From assembly GCA_016209585.1 (NCBI GenBank), contig JACQVU010000220.1:1-12855 (forward strand): a DNA stretch of 12,855 nt, given 5' to 3'. The notes under the pieces are model-generated. The model had not been told where the DNA came from. It saw nothing but the letters and a program-made list of their open reading frames with translations, and ran no database searches. Made by a program: the position numbers and the translations under genes. Origin of the DNA: Planctomycetota bacterium (GTDB lineage: Bacteria > Planctomycetota > UBA8742 > JACQVU01). The first letter of the stretch is position 1, and each line of letters begins with the position of its first letter. Shown piece after piece: positions 7,216 through 12,855 of the stretch.

Positions 7216-7240
7216 CGCGGGAGGCGGCCGTCCTCCCGCG
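7216..7240 (+). other. perfect RNA hairpin between yicC and gmk
   Basis: CGCGGGAGG at 7216-7224 can pair with CCTCCCGCG at 7232-7240, giving a 9-bp GC-rich stem around a 7-base loop. It lies seven bases after the yicC stop. No T run follows, so it is not an intrinsic terminator. It may protect the upstream mRNA end or separate yicC and gmk expression. The gmk ribosome site is 16 bases beyond it. Confidence 0.5.
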
Positions 7241-7269
7241 AGCCGCGGTTTCCCCCAAGAGGCGCCCGC

Positions 7270-7872
7270 ATGCGCCCGCTCTCCAAGGGTCTGGTCGCGG
7301 TGATCGCGGGGCCGAGCGGCGTCGGCAAGACGACGATCTGCCAGCGGCTCCGGGCCGATCCGCTGTATCGCTGGTCGGTCTCTTGCACGACCCGCGCGCC
7401 CCGCCCCTACGAACGCGAAGGCGAGCACTATCACTTCGTGACCCGCCCCCGCTTCGAGCAGATGATCGCCGGCGGGGAACTGCTGGAGTGGGCGCGGGTG
7501 TTTGACAACCTGTACGGCACTCCCAAGGCCCCGCTGGAGGCGGCGCTGAAGGGCGGCGCCGTCATGCTCCTGGACATCGACATAGGCGGCGCCGAGCAGG
7601 TCCGGCGGTTGGGGTATGACGCCGCGTTCATCTTCCTCAAACCCCCGTCCGAGGAGACGCTCATCAGCCGGCTTCGCGGCCGTGGCGAGGCTGAGACGCT
7701 CATTCCCGGCCGCGTCGCGCGCTACCGCGAGGAACTGGCCCGCGCGGCTTTCTTCCATGCCTTCGTGGTCAACGACGACCTCGACGCCGCCGTCGCGGCC
7801 ACCCGATCGGCCATCGAGGCGCGGCACGCCCAAGTGAACGGCGGCGAGCCGCCGGCGCGCGCGCCGGCGTGA
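7270..7872 (+). CDS. gmk: guanylate kinase
   Basis: Phosphorylates GMP to GDP with ATP in the cytoplasm, an essential step in guanine nucleotide supply. The P-loop GPSGVGKTT sits at residues 14-22. The GMP-binding part has TTRAPRPYEREGEHYHFV, followed by ELLEWARVFDNLYGTPK and VMLLDIDIGGAEQVR, all standard for the family. The lid-like region around RLRGRGEAE and the RYREELARAAFFHAFVVNDDLD segment are also in place. The 200-residue length is normal apart from a short Pro/Ala/Gly tail. The ATG has AAGAGG seven bases upstream. It ends the plus-strand run and converges on lpxH, with only four bases between the two stops. Confidence 0.97.
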   Translation: MRPLSKGLVAVIAGPSGVGKTTICQRLRADPLYRWSVSCTTRAPRPYEREGEHYHFVTRPRFEQMIAGGELLEWARVFDNLYGTPKAPLEAALKGGAVMLLDIDIGGAEQVRRLGYDAAFIFLKPPSEETLISRLRGRGEAETLIPGRVARYREELARAAFFHAFVVNDDLDAAVAATRSAIEARHAQVNGGEPPARAPA

Positions 7873-7876
7873 GGCG

Positions 7877-8602
7877 TCACGGGCGAAGATCGCCGAACGT
7901 CCAGCCGTCGGCGCCGTCGTGGCGCAGGTAGTTGCCGCCGTCGCGCCATTCCCCGAGCACGTACAGGTCGCGGCGCGCGCCGTCCACCACGCCGCGAAAG
8001 TGCCCCAGGCGATGCACGTGGCCGCACACCACCACGTCGCACCCGGCGTCGAAGGCGCGGCGCAACCCGCCGGCGGTGAGGCGCAGCGCCTCGGGCGGCT
8101 TCTCGGCCACCGCCCGGCGCGACGTGGCCCGCAGGCCGGCGGCGGCGGCGCGGGCGAGCGCGGCCGGCACGGCGTCGGCCAAGCGCGCCACCAGGCGGCC
8201 GCGGATCACGCGCCGGAAACGCTGGTAGGCGAGATCGGCGGTGCACAAGAGGTCGCCGTGGGTGAGGTAGGCGCGGCGCGATCCGAAACCGCGCGCCACG
8301 AAGTCGGTCGCGGTCTGGGCGCCGAGATCGCGCGCGAAGAAACGGGTGGCCTGAAAGTCGCGGTTTCCGGGCAGAAAGAACAGCCCCACGCCCCGCCCGC
8401 GCGCCGCGCGCAACACCGTGACCACCTGCCGGACTTCGGGCGTATTCCACGCGGAACGCCCGGCGAAGCGGTCGAAAAGATCACCCAGGATGTACAACGT
8501 TTCGCCGGCGGCAATCTCCGCCACCAGCCTCTCCAGCAAACCCAGGCGCGCGGGCGTCGCGGACGACAAATGCAGGTCCGCGATGAAATAACTGGCGGCC
8601 AT
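7877..8602 (-). CDS. lpxH: UDP-2,3-diacylglucosamine diphosphatase, LpxH-type metallophosphoesterase
   Basis: Hydrolyses UDP-2,3-diacylglucosamine to lipid X and UMP in lipid A synthesis, at the cytoplasmic face of the inner membrane, using two metal ions. The 241-residue protein shows the calcineurin-like motifs in order: Asp9 and His11 in IADLHLS, Asp41 in LGDLFD, Asn80 in GNRDF, His115 in THGD, and His195/His197 in CGHVH. These fall within one residue of the E. coli LpxH positions, which favours the ATG at 8602. A GTG at 8614 would add four residues and has an AAAGG seven bases before it, so it is a real alternative. Its presence implies an LPS-making outer membrane. A related phosphoesterase with another substrate cannot be excluded, but residue spacing supports LpxH. 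Confidence 0.88.
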   Translation of the reverse strand: MAASYFIADLHLSSATPARLGLLERLVAEIAAGETLYILGDLFDRFAGRSAWNTPEVRQVVTVLRAARGRGVGLFFLPGNRDFQATRFFARDLGAQTATDFVARGFGSRRAYLTHGDLLCTADLAYQRFRRVIRGRLVARLADAVPAALARAAAAGLRATSRRAVAEKPPEALRLTAGGLRRAFDAGCDVVVCGHVHRLGHFRGVVDGARRDLYVLGEWRDGGNYLRHDGADGWTFGDLRP

Positions 8603-8652
8603 CACCAACGCCACCCAGCGGCCTTTGACGGCCCGTCGGTAAAGTCATGGAT

Positions 8653-8737
8653 CCGTTGTCAGCGACCAGTTGTCAGTTGTCAGGCGGAGTGCGCTCAGGT
8701 CGCTGACAGCTGAAAACTGAAAACTGAAAACTAACGG
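8653..8737. repeat. 85-bp palindromic element built from 7-bp CTGAAAA/CTGACAA units
   Basis: A noncoding island between lpxH and the acidic-protein gene. It contains a perfect 11-bp inverted repeat, TGTCAGCGACC at 8657-8667 and GGTCGCTGACA at 8698-8708. Inside the left arm AGTTGTC occurs twice in tandem (8668-8681), and outside the right arm CTGAAAA occurs three times in tandem (8710-8730). The two heptamers are reverse complements apart from one base. CCGTT (8653-8657) and AACGG (8733-8737) close the ends. The AT-rich composition differs sharply from the surroundings. No ORF or transposase is inside. It looks like a dispersed intergenic repeat or MITE-like element and would be transcribed in the 3' region of the upstream minus-strand gene. 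Confidence 0.7.
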
Positions 8738-8747
8738 ACTGTAAAAC

Positions 8748-10616
8748 CTACTTCTTCTTGTTCTTCCTGGACTTCGCGCCGCTCTCCTTGCCCGCGTCTT
8801 TGCCGCCCTTCGAGGGCGCGTCGCCCTCCCCCGCCGAGTCGCCGACGGAGTCCCCGGCGTCGTCGCCCGCGTCGTCGTCTACGGCCTCATCCTTCTTGGG
8901 GGAGCGTGCCGAGCCGCCCTTCCCCTTCTTATCCTTCTCTCCCTTCTCCGCGGCGGCCGGCTTGTCCCGACCGCCGAACAGCCGCCCGAAGAACCCCTTC
9001 TTCTTTTCAGGCTTGCCGGCGTCAGCCGCCGGTTTCCCCCGCCGCGAGCTACTCGGCTTGGCGCGGCCGCTCTTGGCGCCAGCGCCGGGCTTGTCCTTGG
9101 CCTTCGCTTTCGCGTCCTTCGCGGTCGCCTCCGCGCCCTCGTCGCCCTCCTCGCTCTCCTCTTCCTCCTCATCTTCATCGTCCGATCCCTTCCCGCCCTT
9201 GCCCGGCGCGACCTTCCCCGCGCCTTTCCTGCCAGCCGGCGCGCCCTTGGGCGGCGCCTTGGCCTTCTTTCCGGACTTGTCGCCACCGCCCTCGGCGTCA
9301 TCCTCGCCGGTGTCACCATCATGATCGCCGGTCTTCTCGTCTTTCTCCTCATCCTCCTCGTCCTCGTCCTCCTCCTCGCCGTCTTCCTCGTCCGCGGCCC
9401 CGGCCGCGGCGCCCGCGAGGGGAACGGTCTTGTCGATGTCGTCGCCGGCCGACTTGGCCGCCGCCGGCTTGGCGCTTTTCTTCTCCTCCCCGTCGTCGTC
9501 TTCTTCCTCGTCGTCGTCGGATTCGTCTTCGTCCTCCTCCGTGCCGTCCTCGTCCTCGTCCGCGTCGTCGTCCTCCTCCTCCTCTTCCTCGTCTTCGTCC
9601 AGATCGTCGTCGTCCTCGTCACCATCATCGGCGTCGGCGCCGGGCTTGCCGGCGTCGGCCTTGCCCGCTGACGCCTTGTCCGTCGGCGCCGGTTTCTTCC
9701 TGGTGGCGGACGCCTCTTCCTCTCCCTCCGCGCCGTCGTCTTCTTCGTCGTCTTCCGCGGCGTCCGGCGGGGGAGGCGGCGCGTCGGGGATAACGGCCTT
9801 CGCCGCGCCCGCGGCCGGCTTGGGCACGCTGCGCGGGCCGGAGGGCGGCGCGCGGCGGTACTTGGGCTTGTCGCCCACGTCGCTGGGGTTTTTGGCTGGG
9901 CGCTCGTCGGGAAGGTCTTCGTCGTCCCCGCCCGCCTGGTCCAGCATGCGTTTCTTGACGGAGGCGGCCTCCGGCGCGGCTGCCCCCGCGCCGGCGTCGG
10001 CGCCGTCTCCTTCCACCTCAATCTCCTCATCGATCTCAGCCGTCCGGAGTTCGCGGTCGAACTCTTCATCCAGGCCGTCGATGGCGAGGTCGGCATCGAT
10101 GACGCTCTGGTCAATCTCCACCTGGATGCCGCCGTCGGCGTCGTCGGTGGCGGGGGGCTTGCGGGAGGAGGGGAGCGGCTTCCAGTCGCCCTTGCCGGCC
10201 TCGAAGTTGTCGATCTTGACGAGCGCGTCCTGAAGGGAGCGGACGTGTTTCGGATCGAGCCACTTGCGGTTGACGGCGATCTTGCCGATGTGGGATGGCT
10301 TGGCGCCTTTCTCGAACTCGTCCTTCTGAATCTGCAGGATCTCCCGCACCTGCTGTTTGGTGAGCAGGTTGTTCCGGACGGCGACCTTGCCGAACCGCTG
10401 GGCCTCGCGGTTCACCTCGTAGTACTCCGAGAAAGCCTCCAGTTTCTCCATCTGCTCGCCGCCCAGGCCCCCGCCCTCCTTGAGGGCGGCGAGCAACGTG
10501 GCCGTCCGCGCCGCGTCCGCCTCGACTTTTTTGAGCGCCTCGTAGACCGCCTGGAAAGGGACGATCCGCCGCTGCACGACGAGGTCGGCGAAGCGCATCT
10601 CCGCGTTGTTGATCAT
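8748..10616 (-). CDS. large acidic, low-complexity protein with three N-terminal short helical repeats, unknown function
   Basis: A 622-residue protein of unrecognised family. Residues 1-135 look folded and contain three related units: RFADLVVQRRIVPFQAVYEAL (8-28), RFGKVAVRNNLLTKQQVREIL (74-94) and HIGKIAVNRKWLDPKHVRSL (109-128). They recall the short GEILLxxGLITxxQLxxAL repeats of some bacterial regulatory and secretion proteins. From ~155 to the end the chain is disordered: long Asp/Glu runs alternate with Lys/Ala/Pro/Gly stretches, making a polyampholyte. A small hydrophobic patch, KKKGFFGRLFGGR, lies near residues 540-552, and the end is KSRKNKKK. I chose the ATG at 10616 because a near-consensus promoter at 10690-10718 lies inside the longer frame, which opens 60 codons earlier. 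The ATG at 10598, with GAG directly before it, is an alternative. No signal peptide or membrane helix is seen. Confidence 0.8.
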   Translation of the reverse strand: MINNAEMRFADLVVQRRIVPFQAVYEALKKVEADAARTATLLAALKEGGGLGGEQMEKLEAFSEYYEVNREAQRFGKVAVRNNLLTKQQVREILQIQKDEFEKGAKPSHIGKIAVNRKWLDPKHVRSLQDALVKIDNFEAGKGDWKPLPSSRKPPATDDADGGIQVEIDQSVIDADLAIDGLDEEFDRELRTAEIDEEIEVEGDGADAGAGAAAPEAASVKKRMLDQAGGDDEDLPDERPAKNPSDVGDKPKYRRAPPSGPRSVPKPAAGAAKAVIPDAPPPPPDAAEDDEEDDGAEGEEEASATRKKPAPTDKASAGKADAGKPGADADDGDEDDDDLDEDEEEEEEDDDADEDEDGTEEDEDESDDDEEEDDDGEEKKSAKPAAAKSAGDDIDKTVPLAGAAAGAADEEDGEEEDEDEEDEEKDEKTGDHDGDTGEDDAEGGGDKSGKKAKAPPKGAPAGRKGAGKVAPGKGGKGSDDEDEEEEESEEGDEGAEATAKDAKAKAKDKPGAGAKSGRAKPSSSRRGKPAADAGKPEKKKGFFGRLFGGRDKPAAAEKGEKDKKGKGGSARSPKKDEAVDDDAGDDAGDSVGDSAGEGDAPSKGGKDAGKESGAKSRKNKKK

Positions 10617-10689
10617 CTGGCGAAAGGGCCGGGCGACGGGATGCCGGGAGGAGGGAGAACGGACCAACAGCCACGAGCGCGATGGTGGG

Positions 10690-10718
10690 ATGCTATCGGC
10701 CACGCGCGAAATTGTCAA
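10690..10718 (-). promoter_or_regulatory. sigma70-like promoter for the acidic-protein gene
   Basis: Read on the minus strand, a perfect TTGACA (10713-10718) is followed after 17 bases by TAGCAT (10690-10695), which keeps the key first, second and last -10 positions. The -35 sits in a short tandem TTTGAC repeat, so a second overlapping hexamer exists. Transcription would begin near 10683, giving a leader of about 67 bases to the ATG at 10616. Confidence 0.6.
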
Positions 10719-10762
10719 AGTCAAAGTTGTCGCCCCGGCCATCGCGCGTCCCGTCAGAAGAA

Positions 10763-10791
10763 TTGCATTTGCGGCCCGGCGATGACATAGT
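10763..10791 (+). promoter_or_regulatory. weak candidate promoter for aroF
   Basis: TTGCAT (10763-10768) and CATAGT (10786-10791) lie 17 bases apart in a slightly AT-richer part of the divergent intergenic region, 50 bases before the aroF start. Matches are only three and four of six, so this is a candidate only. No operator or attenuator was recognised. Confidence 0.3.
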
Positions 10792-10841
10792 TCCACGGTC
10801 GGGGTTCGCGCTCCGGACCGGCATCTCGAAGCGGCGCGCGC

Positions 10842-11966
10842 ATGATCATCGTTCTTCGGAAAGACGCCAGCGAGGCCCAGGTCGCGGCTGTCGAGCGCCG
10901 CGTCTACGAGTCCGGCGGCCAGAGCCGCCGCGTGACCGGCGACGAGCGCACGCTGCTAGTGGTGCTCGGCGAGCCGCGCCTCTCCCGCGAGGAGATGCTG
11001 CCCTTGCCGGGGGTGCTGGACGCGCTCCGCGTCAGCAAGCCTTACAAACTGGCGAGCATCGAGGCCCGGCCGCGCTCGCCCGTGACCGTGGGCCGAACCA
11101 CTTTCGGCGCGGCGGCCATCGCCTGCATCGCCGGACCTTGCGCCGTCGAGAACCGCCGCATGTTCCTCGACACCGCCGCGCGGCTGGCGTCGCTGGGCGT
11201 GACCATGATCCGGGGCGGGGCCTACAAGCCGCGCTCCAGCCCCTACGCCTTCCAGGGGCTGGGCGAGGCCGGGCTGGAGATCCTGGCCGAAGCCCGCGAG
11301 CGGCACGGGCTGGCGGTGGTGACGGAGGTCATGGCGCCCGGGAAGGTGGCCCTGGTGGCTCGCCACGCCGACGTGCTGCAGATCGGCGCCCGCAACATGC
11401 AGAATTACGATCTGCTGAAGGCGTGCGCCGAGGTCCAGCGGCCCGTGCTGCTCAAACGCGGGCCGGCCGCCACCCTCGACGAATGGCTCATGAGCGCCGA
11501 GTACCTGCTCGCCGGCGGGAACAACCAGGTGCTGCTCTGCGAGCGCGGCATCCGCACGTTCGAGACCAGCACCCGCAACCCCCTGGACCTCAACGCGCTG
11601 CCCGCGCTGCGCCGCCTGACCCACCTGCCGGTGCTGGTGGACCCCAGCCACGGCACCGGCGCGCGCGACTTCGTCACCCCCATGGCGCTCGCGGCCGTGG
11701 CCGCGGGGGCCGACGGCCTGCTCGTCGAAGTGCACCCCGATCCCGAACAGGCCCTCTCCGACGGCGCGCAAAGCCTGACGTTCGACCAGTTCGAGCGCCT
11801 CCTGCGCTCCGTGCGCGCCGTCGCGGCCGTGGTGGGGCGCGAACTCTTCCTGGCTGCTCCGCCCCAGCCGGAGGCTCTCCAGCCCGCGCCGGCGCGACGG
11901 CTTGGCGCGCGCTCGCCCGCGCGAACCGCGTACAGCGGCGCGCCCGGCGCCGGCGGCGGGGAGTGA
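10842..11966 (+). CDS. aroF: 3-deoxy-7-phosphoheptulonate (DAHP) synthase, type I-beta with N-terminal regulatory domain
   Basis: Condenses phosphoenolpyruvate with erythrose 4-phosphate, the first step of the shikimate pathway, in the cytoplasm. Residues 1-75 form the ferredoxin-like N-terminal domain (MIIVLRKDASEAQV...) that gives feedback control by aromatic amino acids in the Thermotoga enzyme. The barrel follows with AGPCAVE (97-103), RGGAYKPRSSP (124-134), QIGARNMQN (180-188), LLKRGP, CERGIRTFE and DPSHGTG (267-273). Metal ligands Cys100, His270, Glu296 and Asp307 fit the Thermotoga spacing exactly with a two-residue shift. About 30 Pro/Ala/Arg/Gly-rich residues after ~345 are an added, likely disordered tail; length is 374. 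The ATG is clear from homology but has no good Shine-Dalgarno sequence. The gene diverges from the acidic-protein gene and converges on rpsT with 23 bases between stops. Confidence 0.96.
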   Translation: MIIVLRKDASEAQVAAVERRVYESGGQSRRVTGDERTLLVVLGEPRLSREEMLPLPGVLDALRVSKPYKLASIEARPRSPVTVGRTTFGAAAIACIAGPCAVENRRMFLDTAARLASLGVTMIRGGAYKPRSSPYAFQGLGEAGLEILAEARERHGLAVVTEVMAPGKVALVARHADVLQIGARNMQNYDLLKACAEVQRPVLLKRGPAATLDEWLMSAEYLLAGGNNQVLLCERGIRTFETSTRNPLDLNALPALRRLTHLPVLVDPSHGTGARDFVTPMALAAVAAGADGLLVEVHPDPEQALSDGAQSLTFDQFERLLRSVRAVAAVVGRELFLAAPPQPEALQPAPARRLGARSPARTAYSGAPGAGGGE

Positions 11967-11989
11967 AACTCGGTGGTGGCGGCCAGCCC

Positions 11990-12292
11990 TCAGGTCGCCG
12001 CGGGGGCGGGGGCTGGCACGGCGCCGCGCTTGATCATCTCGTTGAACTTGCGCTGCAGCGCCGACTTCTTCCGGCGAACGAAGTTCCGGTGGAAGATGTG
12101 GGTTTTCGCGGTCTTGTCGAGGCGCTTGAACGCCAGCGCCAGTTCGCCCCGCGCCTTCTCCACGTCGGCGCCCTGCGCCGCCTCGATGAACCGGCGCACG
12201 TGCGTGCGGGTCGCCGAACGGATGCTGCGGTTATGAATCGCGTGCTTCTCGGCCTGGCGCACCTTCTTCGCGGACGCTCTCAGGTTCGGCAT
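11990..12292 (-). CDS. rpsT: 30S ribosomal protein S20
   Basis: Small-subunit protein that binds the 5' domain of 16S rRNA early in assembly. The 100-residue, strongly basic protein is helical throughout and opens with the family hallmark MPNLRASAKKVRQAEKHAIHNRSIRSATRTHVRRF, shown here as the first 35 positions by key elements S7-A8-K9-K10-R12 and N21-R22. The later KRLDKTAKTHIFHRNFVRRK stretch matches the usual KAIDKAAKKGVIHKNxAARKKSRL pattern. A short Pro/Ala tail ends it. The ATG at 12292 has a purine-rich ribosome site (AAGGAAGAAGGGAAG) immediately upstream. S20 is often autoregulated through its leader; the leader here is about 58 bases if the proposed -10 is right, and no specific control structure was recognised. 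Confidence 0.95.
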   Translation of the reverse strand: MPNLRASAKKVRQAEKHAIHNRSIRSATRTHVRRFIEAAQGADVEKARGELALAFKRLDKTAKTHIFHRNFVRRKKSALQRKFNEMIKRGAVPAPAPAAT

Positions 12293-12328
12293 CGCTTCCC
12301 TTCTTCCTTCAGCCGCCGCCGCTCCAGG

Positions 12329-12505
12329 TCACCGCGCCCAGCCGGCGAGAACCGGAGATTGTAGCGACGGCCCCGCCCGCCGCCACTGGAAAAATGGCTG
12401 GGGACCGGCGGGCGGGCGCCGCATGTCCGAACTTGCATCGCCTGAGGTCTTGAACGCCACCAGCGTGCCGGCGATCTCCACGCGGTTGATGTGGCCGACC
12501 ACCAT
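12329..12505 (-). CDS. doubtful 58-residue ORF, opening faintly like an SSB-type OB fold
   Basis: An ATG at 12505 begins six bases after the stop of the upstream minus-strand gene, with GAGAG close before it. The first 25 residues, VVGHINRVEIAGTLVAFKTSGD in pattern (NRV-x-I-x-G-x-L then a T-SGDA turn), recall the start of single-stranded DNA-binding proteins. The rest is Arg/Pro-rich without any OB-fold continuation. It runs over the proposed rpsT -10 element. It could be a small genuine gene, a decayed SSB-like remnant, or chance. Confidence 0.25.
   Translation of the reverse strand: MVVGHINRVEIAGTLVAFKTSGDASSDMRRPPAGPQPFFQWRRAGPSLQSPVLAGWAR
12358..12363 (-). promoter_or_regulatory. -10 element of a likely rpsT promoter
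   Basis: Minus-strand TACAAT matches the -10 consensus at five of six positions, and would start transcription near 12351, about 58 bases before the rpsT ATG. No acceptable -35 hexamer is found 16-19 bases upstream, so recognition would depend on other contacts. Confidence 0.4.
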
Positions 12506-12511
12506 AGGCTC

Positions 12512-12855
12512 TCAGCGCCCCGCCGCGCGCGGCGACAGGAACGGCGCGAGCAGGGCCGCGAGCAGGAAGAAGGCCGGCGGCGCCAAGAGGGCCAGCCGCT
12601 CCAACTGCTCCGGCCGCAGGGCTTGACAGGCGGCTGCCCCCCCAGCCAGCGTCACGCCGGAGATGGTGGCGGCGCGGCCGATCGCCATCAGCCATGCGCC
12701 GGGCGGCGCGGCGGGCGTTGGGGAGATGGGCGCGAGCGCGGCGCGGCGTTCGAGATCGGTGATCGCGGCGCCGGTGAGGTCATCCCACACGTTGTCCGGC
12801 GGCAGTGGCCGGAAGCCCGGCGCCACGCCGGCGAACGGCAGCCGCTCTCGGTGGT
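12512..12855 (-). CDS. C-terminal part of a small membrane protein, 5' end cut by the window
   Basis: The frame is open to the right edge; a GTG at 12826 is the first internal start but need not be the real one. From that GTG there are 104 residues. Residues 1-45 are polar, with DNVWDDLTGAAITDLERRA, followed by a Pro/Ala linker. Two hydrophobic stretches, about 46-68 and 78-97, may be a membrane hairpin, and the protein ends in SPRAAGR. I do not recognise the family. A short polar region leading into membrane helices would suit the C-terminal part of an anti-sigma-factor-like or small regulatory membrane protein, but nothing seen decides this. Confidence 0.55.
   Translation of the reverse strand, partial: HRERLPFAGVAPGFRPLPPDNVWDDLTGAAITDLERRAALAPISPTPAAPPGAWLMAIGRAATISGVTLAGGAAACQALRPEQLERLALLAPPAFFLLAALLAPFLSPRAAGR

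Noticed and set aside
5761..7833. 690-codon minus-strand open frame across secG, yicC and gmk
   Set aside because: High GC removes stop codons on the opposite strand; the plus-strand genes have clear family motifs and the antisense translation is Arg/Ala/Pro-rich without motifs.
8653..8737. CRISPR array
   Set aside because: The repeated units are only seven bases, directly adjacent with no spacers, and no cas gene is in the window.
9430..10233. Plus-strand open frame of poly-Ser/Pro character opposite the acidic gene
   Set aside because: It is the antisense of the Asp/Glu codon runs (GAC/GAG read as GTC/CTC frames); no ribosome site, no recognisable domain, and the minus strand has a promoter and ordered N-terminal repeats.
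10617..10796. 60-codon N-terminal extension of the acidic protein
   Set aside because: It contains the near-consensus TTGACA-N17-TAGCAT promoter reading in the same direction, and its translation is unlike the folded repeat region.
10682..12364. 560-codon plus-strand frame overlapping aroF and rpsT
   Set aside because: It is an out-of-frame shadow of aroF with Arg/Pro-rich low-complexity translation and no motif.

Overview
This is a strongly GC-rich, gene-dense bacterial window with both strands used. It reads as ordinary chromosome (glycolysis, protein export, nucleotide, lipid A, aromatic amino acid and ribosomal genes) with one accessory-looking DNA-processing module set into it. An LpxH-type lipid A enzyme and a possible O-antigen-ligase-like fragment point to a Gram-negative with LPS. 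The gene order tpiA-secG-yicC-gmk and an extremely acidic, disordered protein with short N-terminal repeats would suit a Planctomycetota/PVC-like or similar uncultured lineage, but that placement is a weak inference.

Layout: (1) 1-1031, the end of a membrane protein with a helical, TPR-like tail, cut by the left edge. (2) 1060-4743, a sigma70-like promoter followed by three tightly packed genes: a small coiled-coil protein with a basic and Gly/Asn-rich tail, a RecQ-family helicase fused to a ComF-like phosphoribosyltransferase (PRTase) domain, and a DprA/SLOG-fold protein. (3) 4868-7872, the housekeeping run tpiA, secG, yicC, gmk. (4) 7877-10616 on the minus strand, lpxH, an 85-bp heptamer-rich palindromic element and a 622-residue acidic low-complexity protein with a good promoter. 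(5) 10842-11966, divergent aroF (DAHP synthase type I-beta). (6) 11990-12855 on the minus strand, rpsT, a doubtful short ORF, and the end of a membrane protein cut by the right edge.

The most interesting part is the RecQ-PRTase plus DprA-like pair. Both belong to recognisable families, but their partnership has no settled function that I know of. It resembles, in its parts, the ShosTA toxin-antitoxin/anti-phage pair (PRTase plus DprA-like). The helicase has an unusual domain order, with a winged-helix-like segment before the zinc site instead of after it, and a PRPP loop lacking the usual ending. The upstream coiled-coil gene overlaps the helicase start by 4 nt and carries the only clear promoter, so it may be a third component.

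The remaining genes look intact, and the catalytic residues I could place are present. No tRNA, rRNA, CRISPR array, insertion sequence or transposase was seen, and no stretch over 300 bases lacks a gene.
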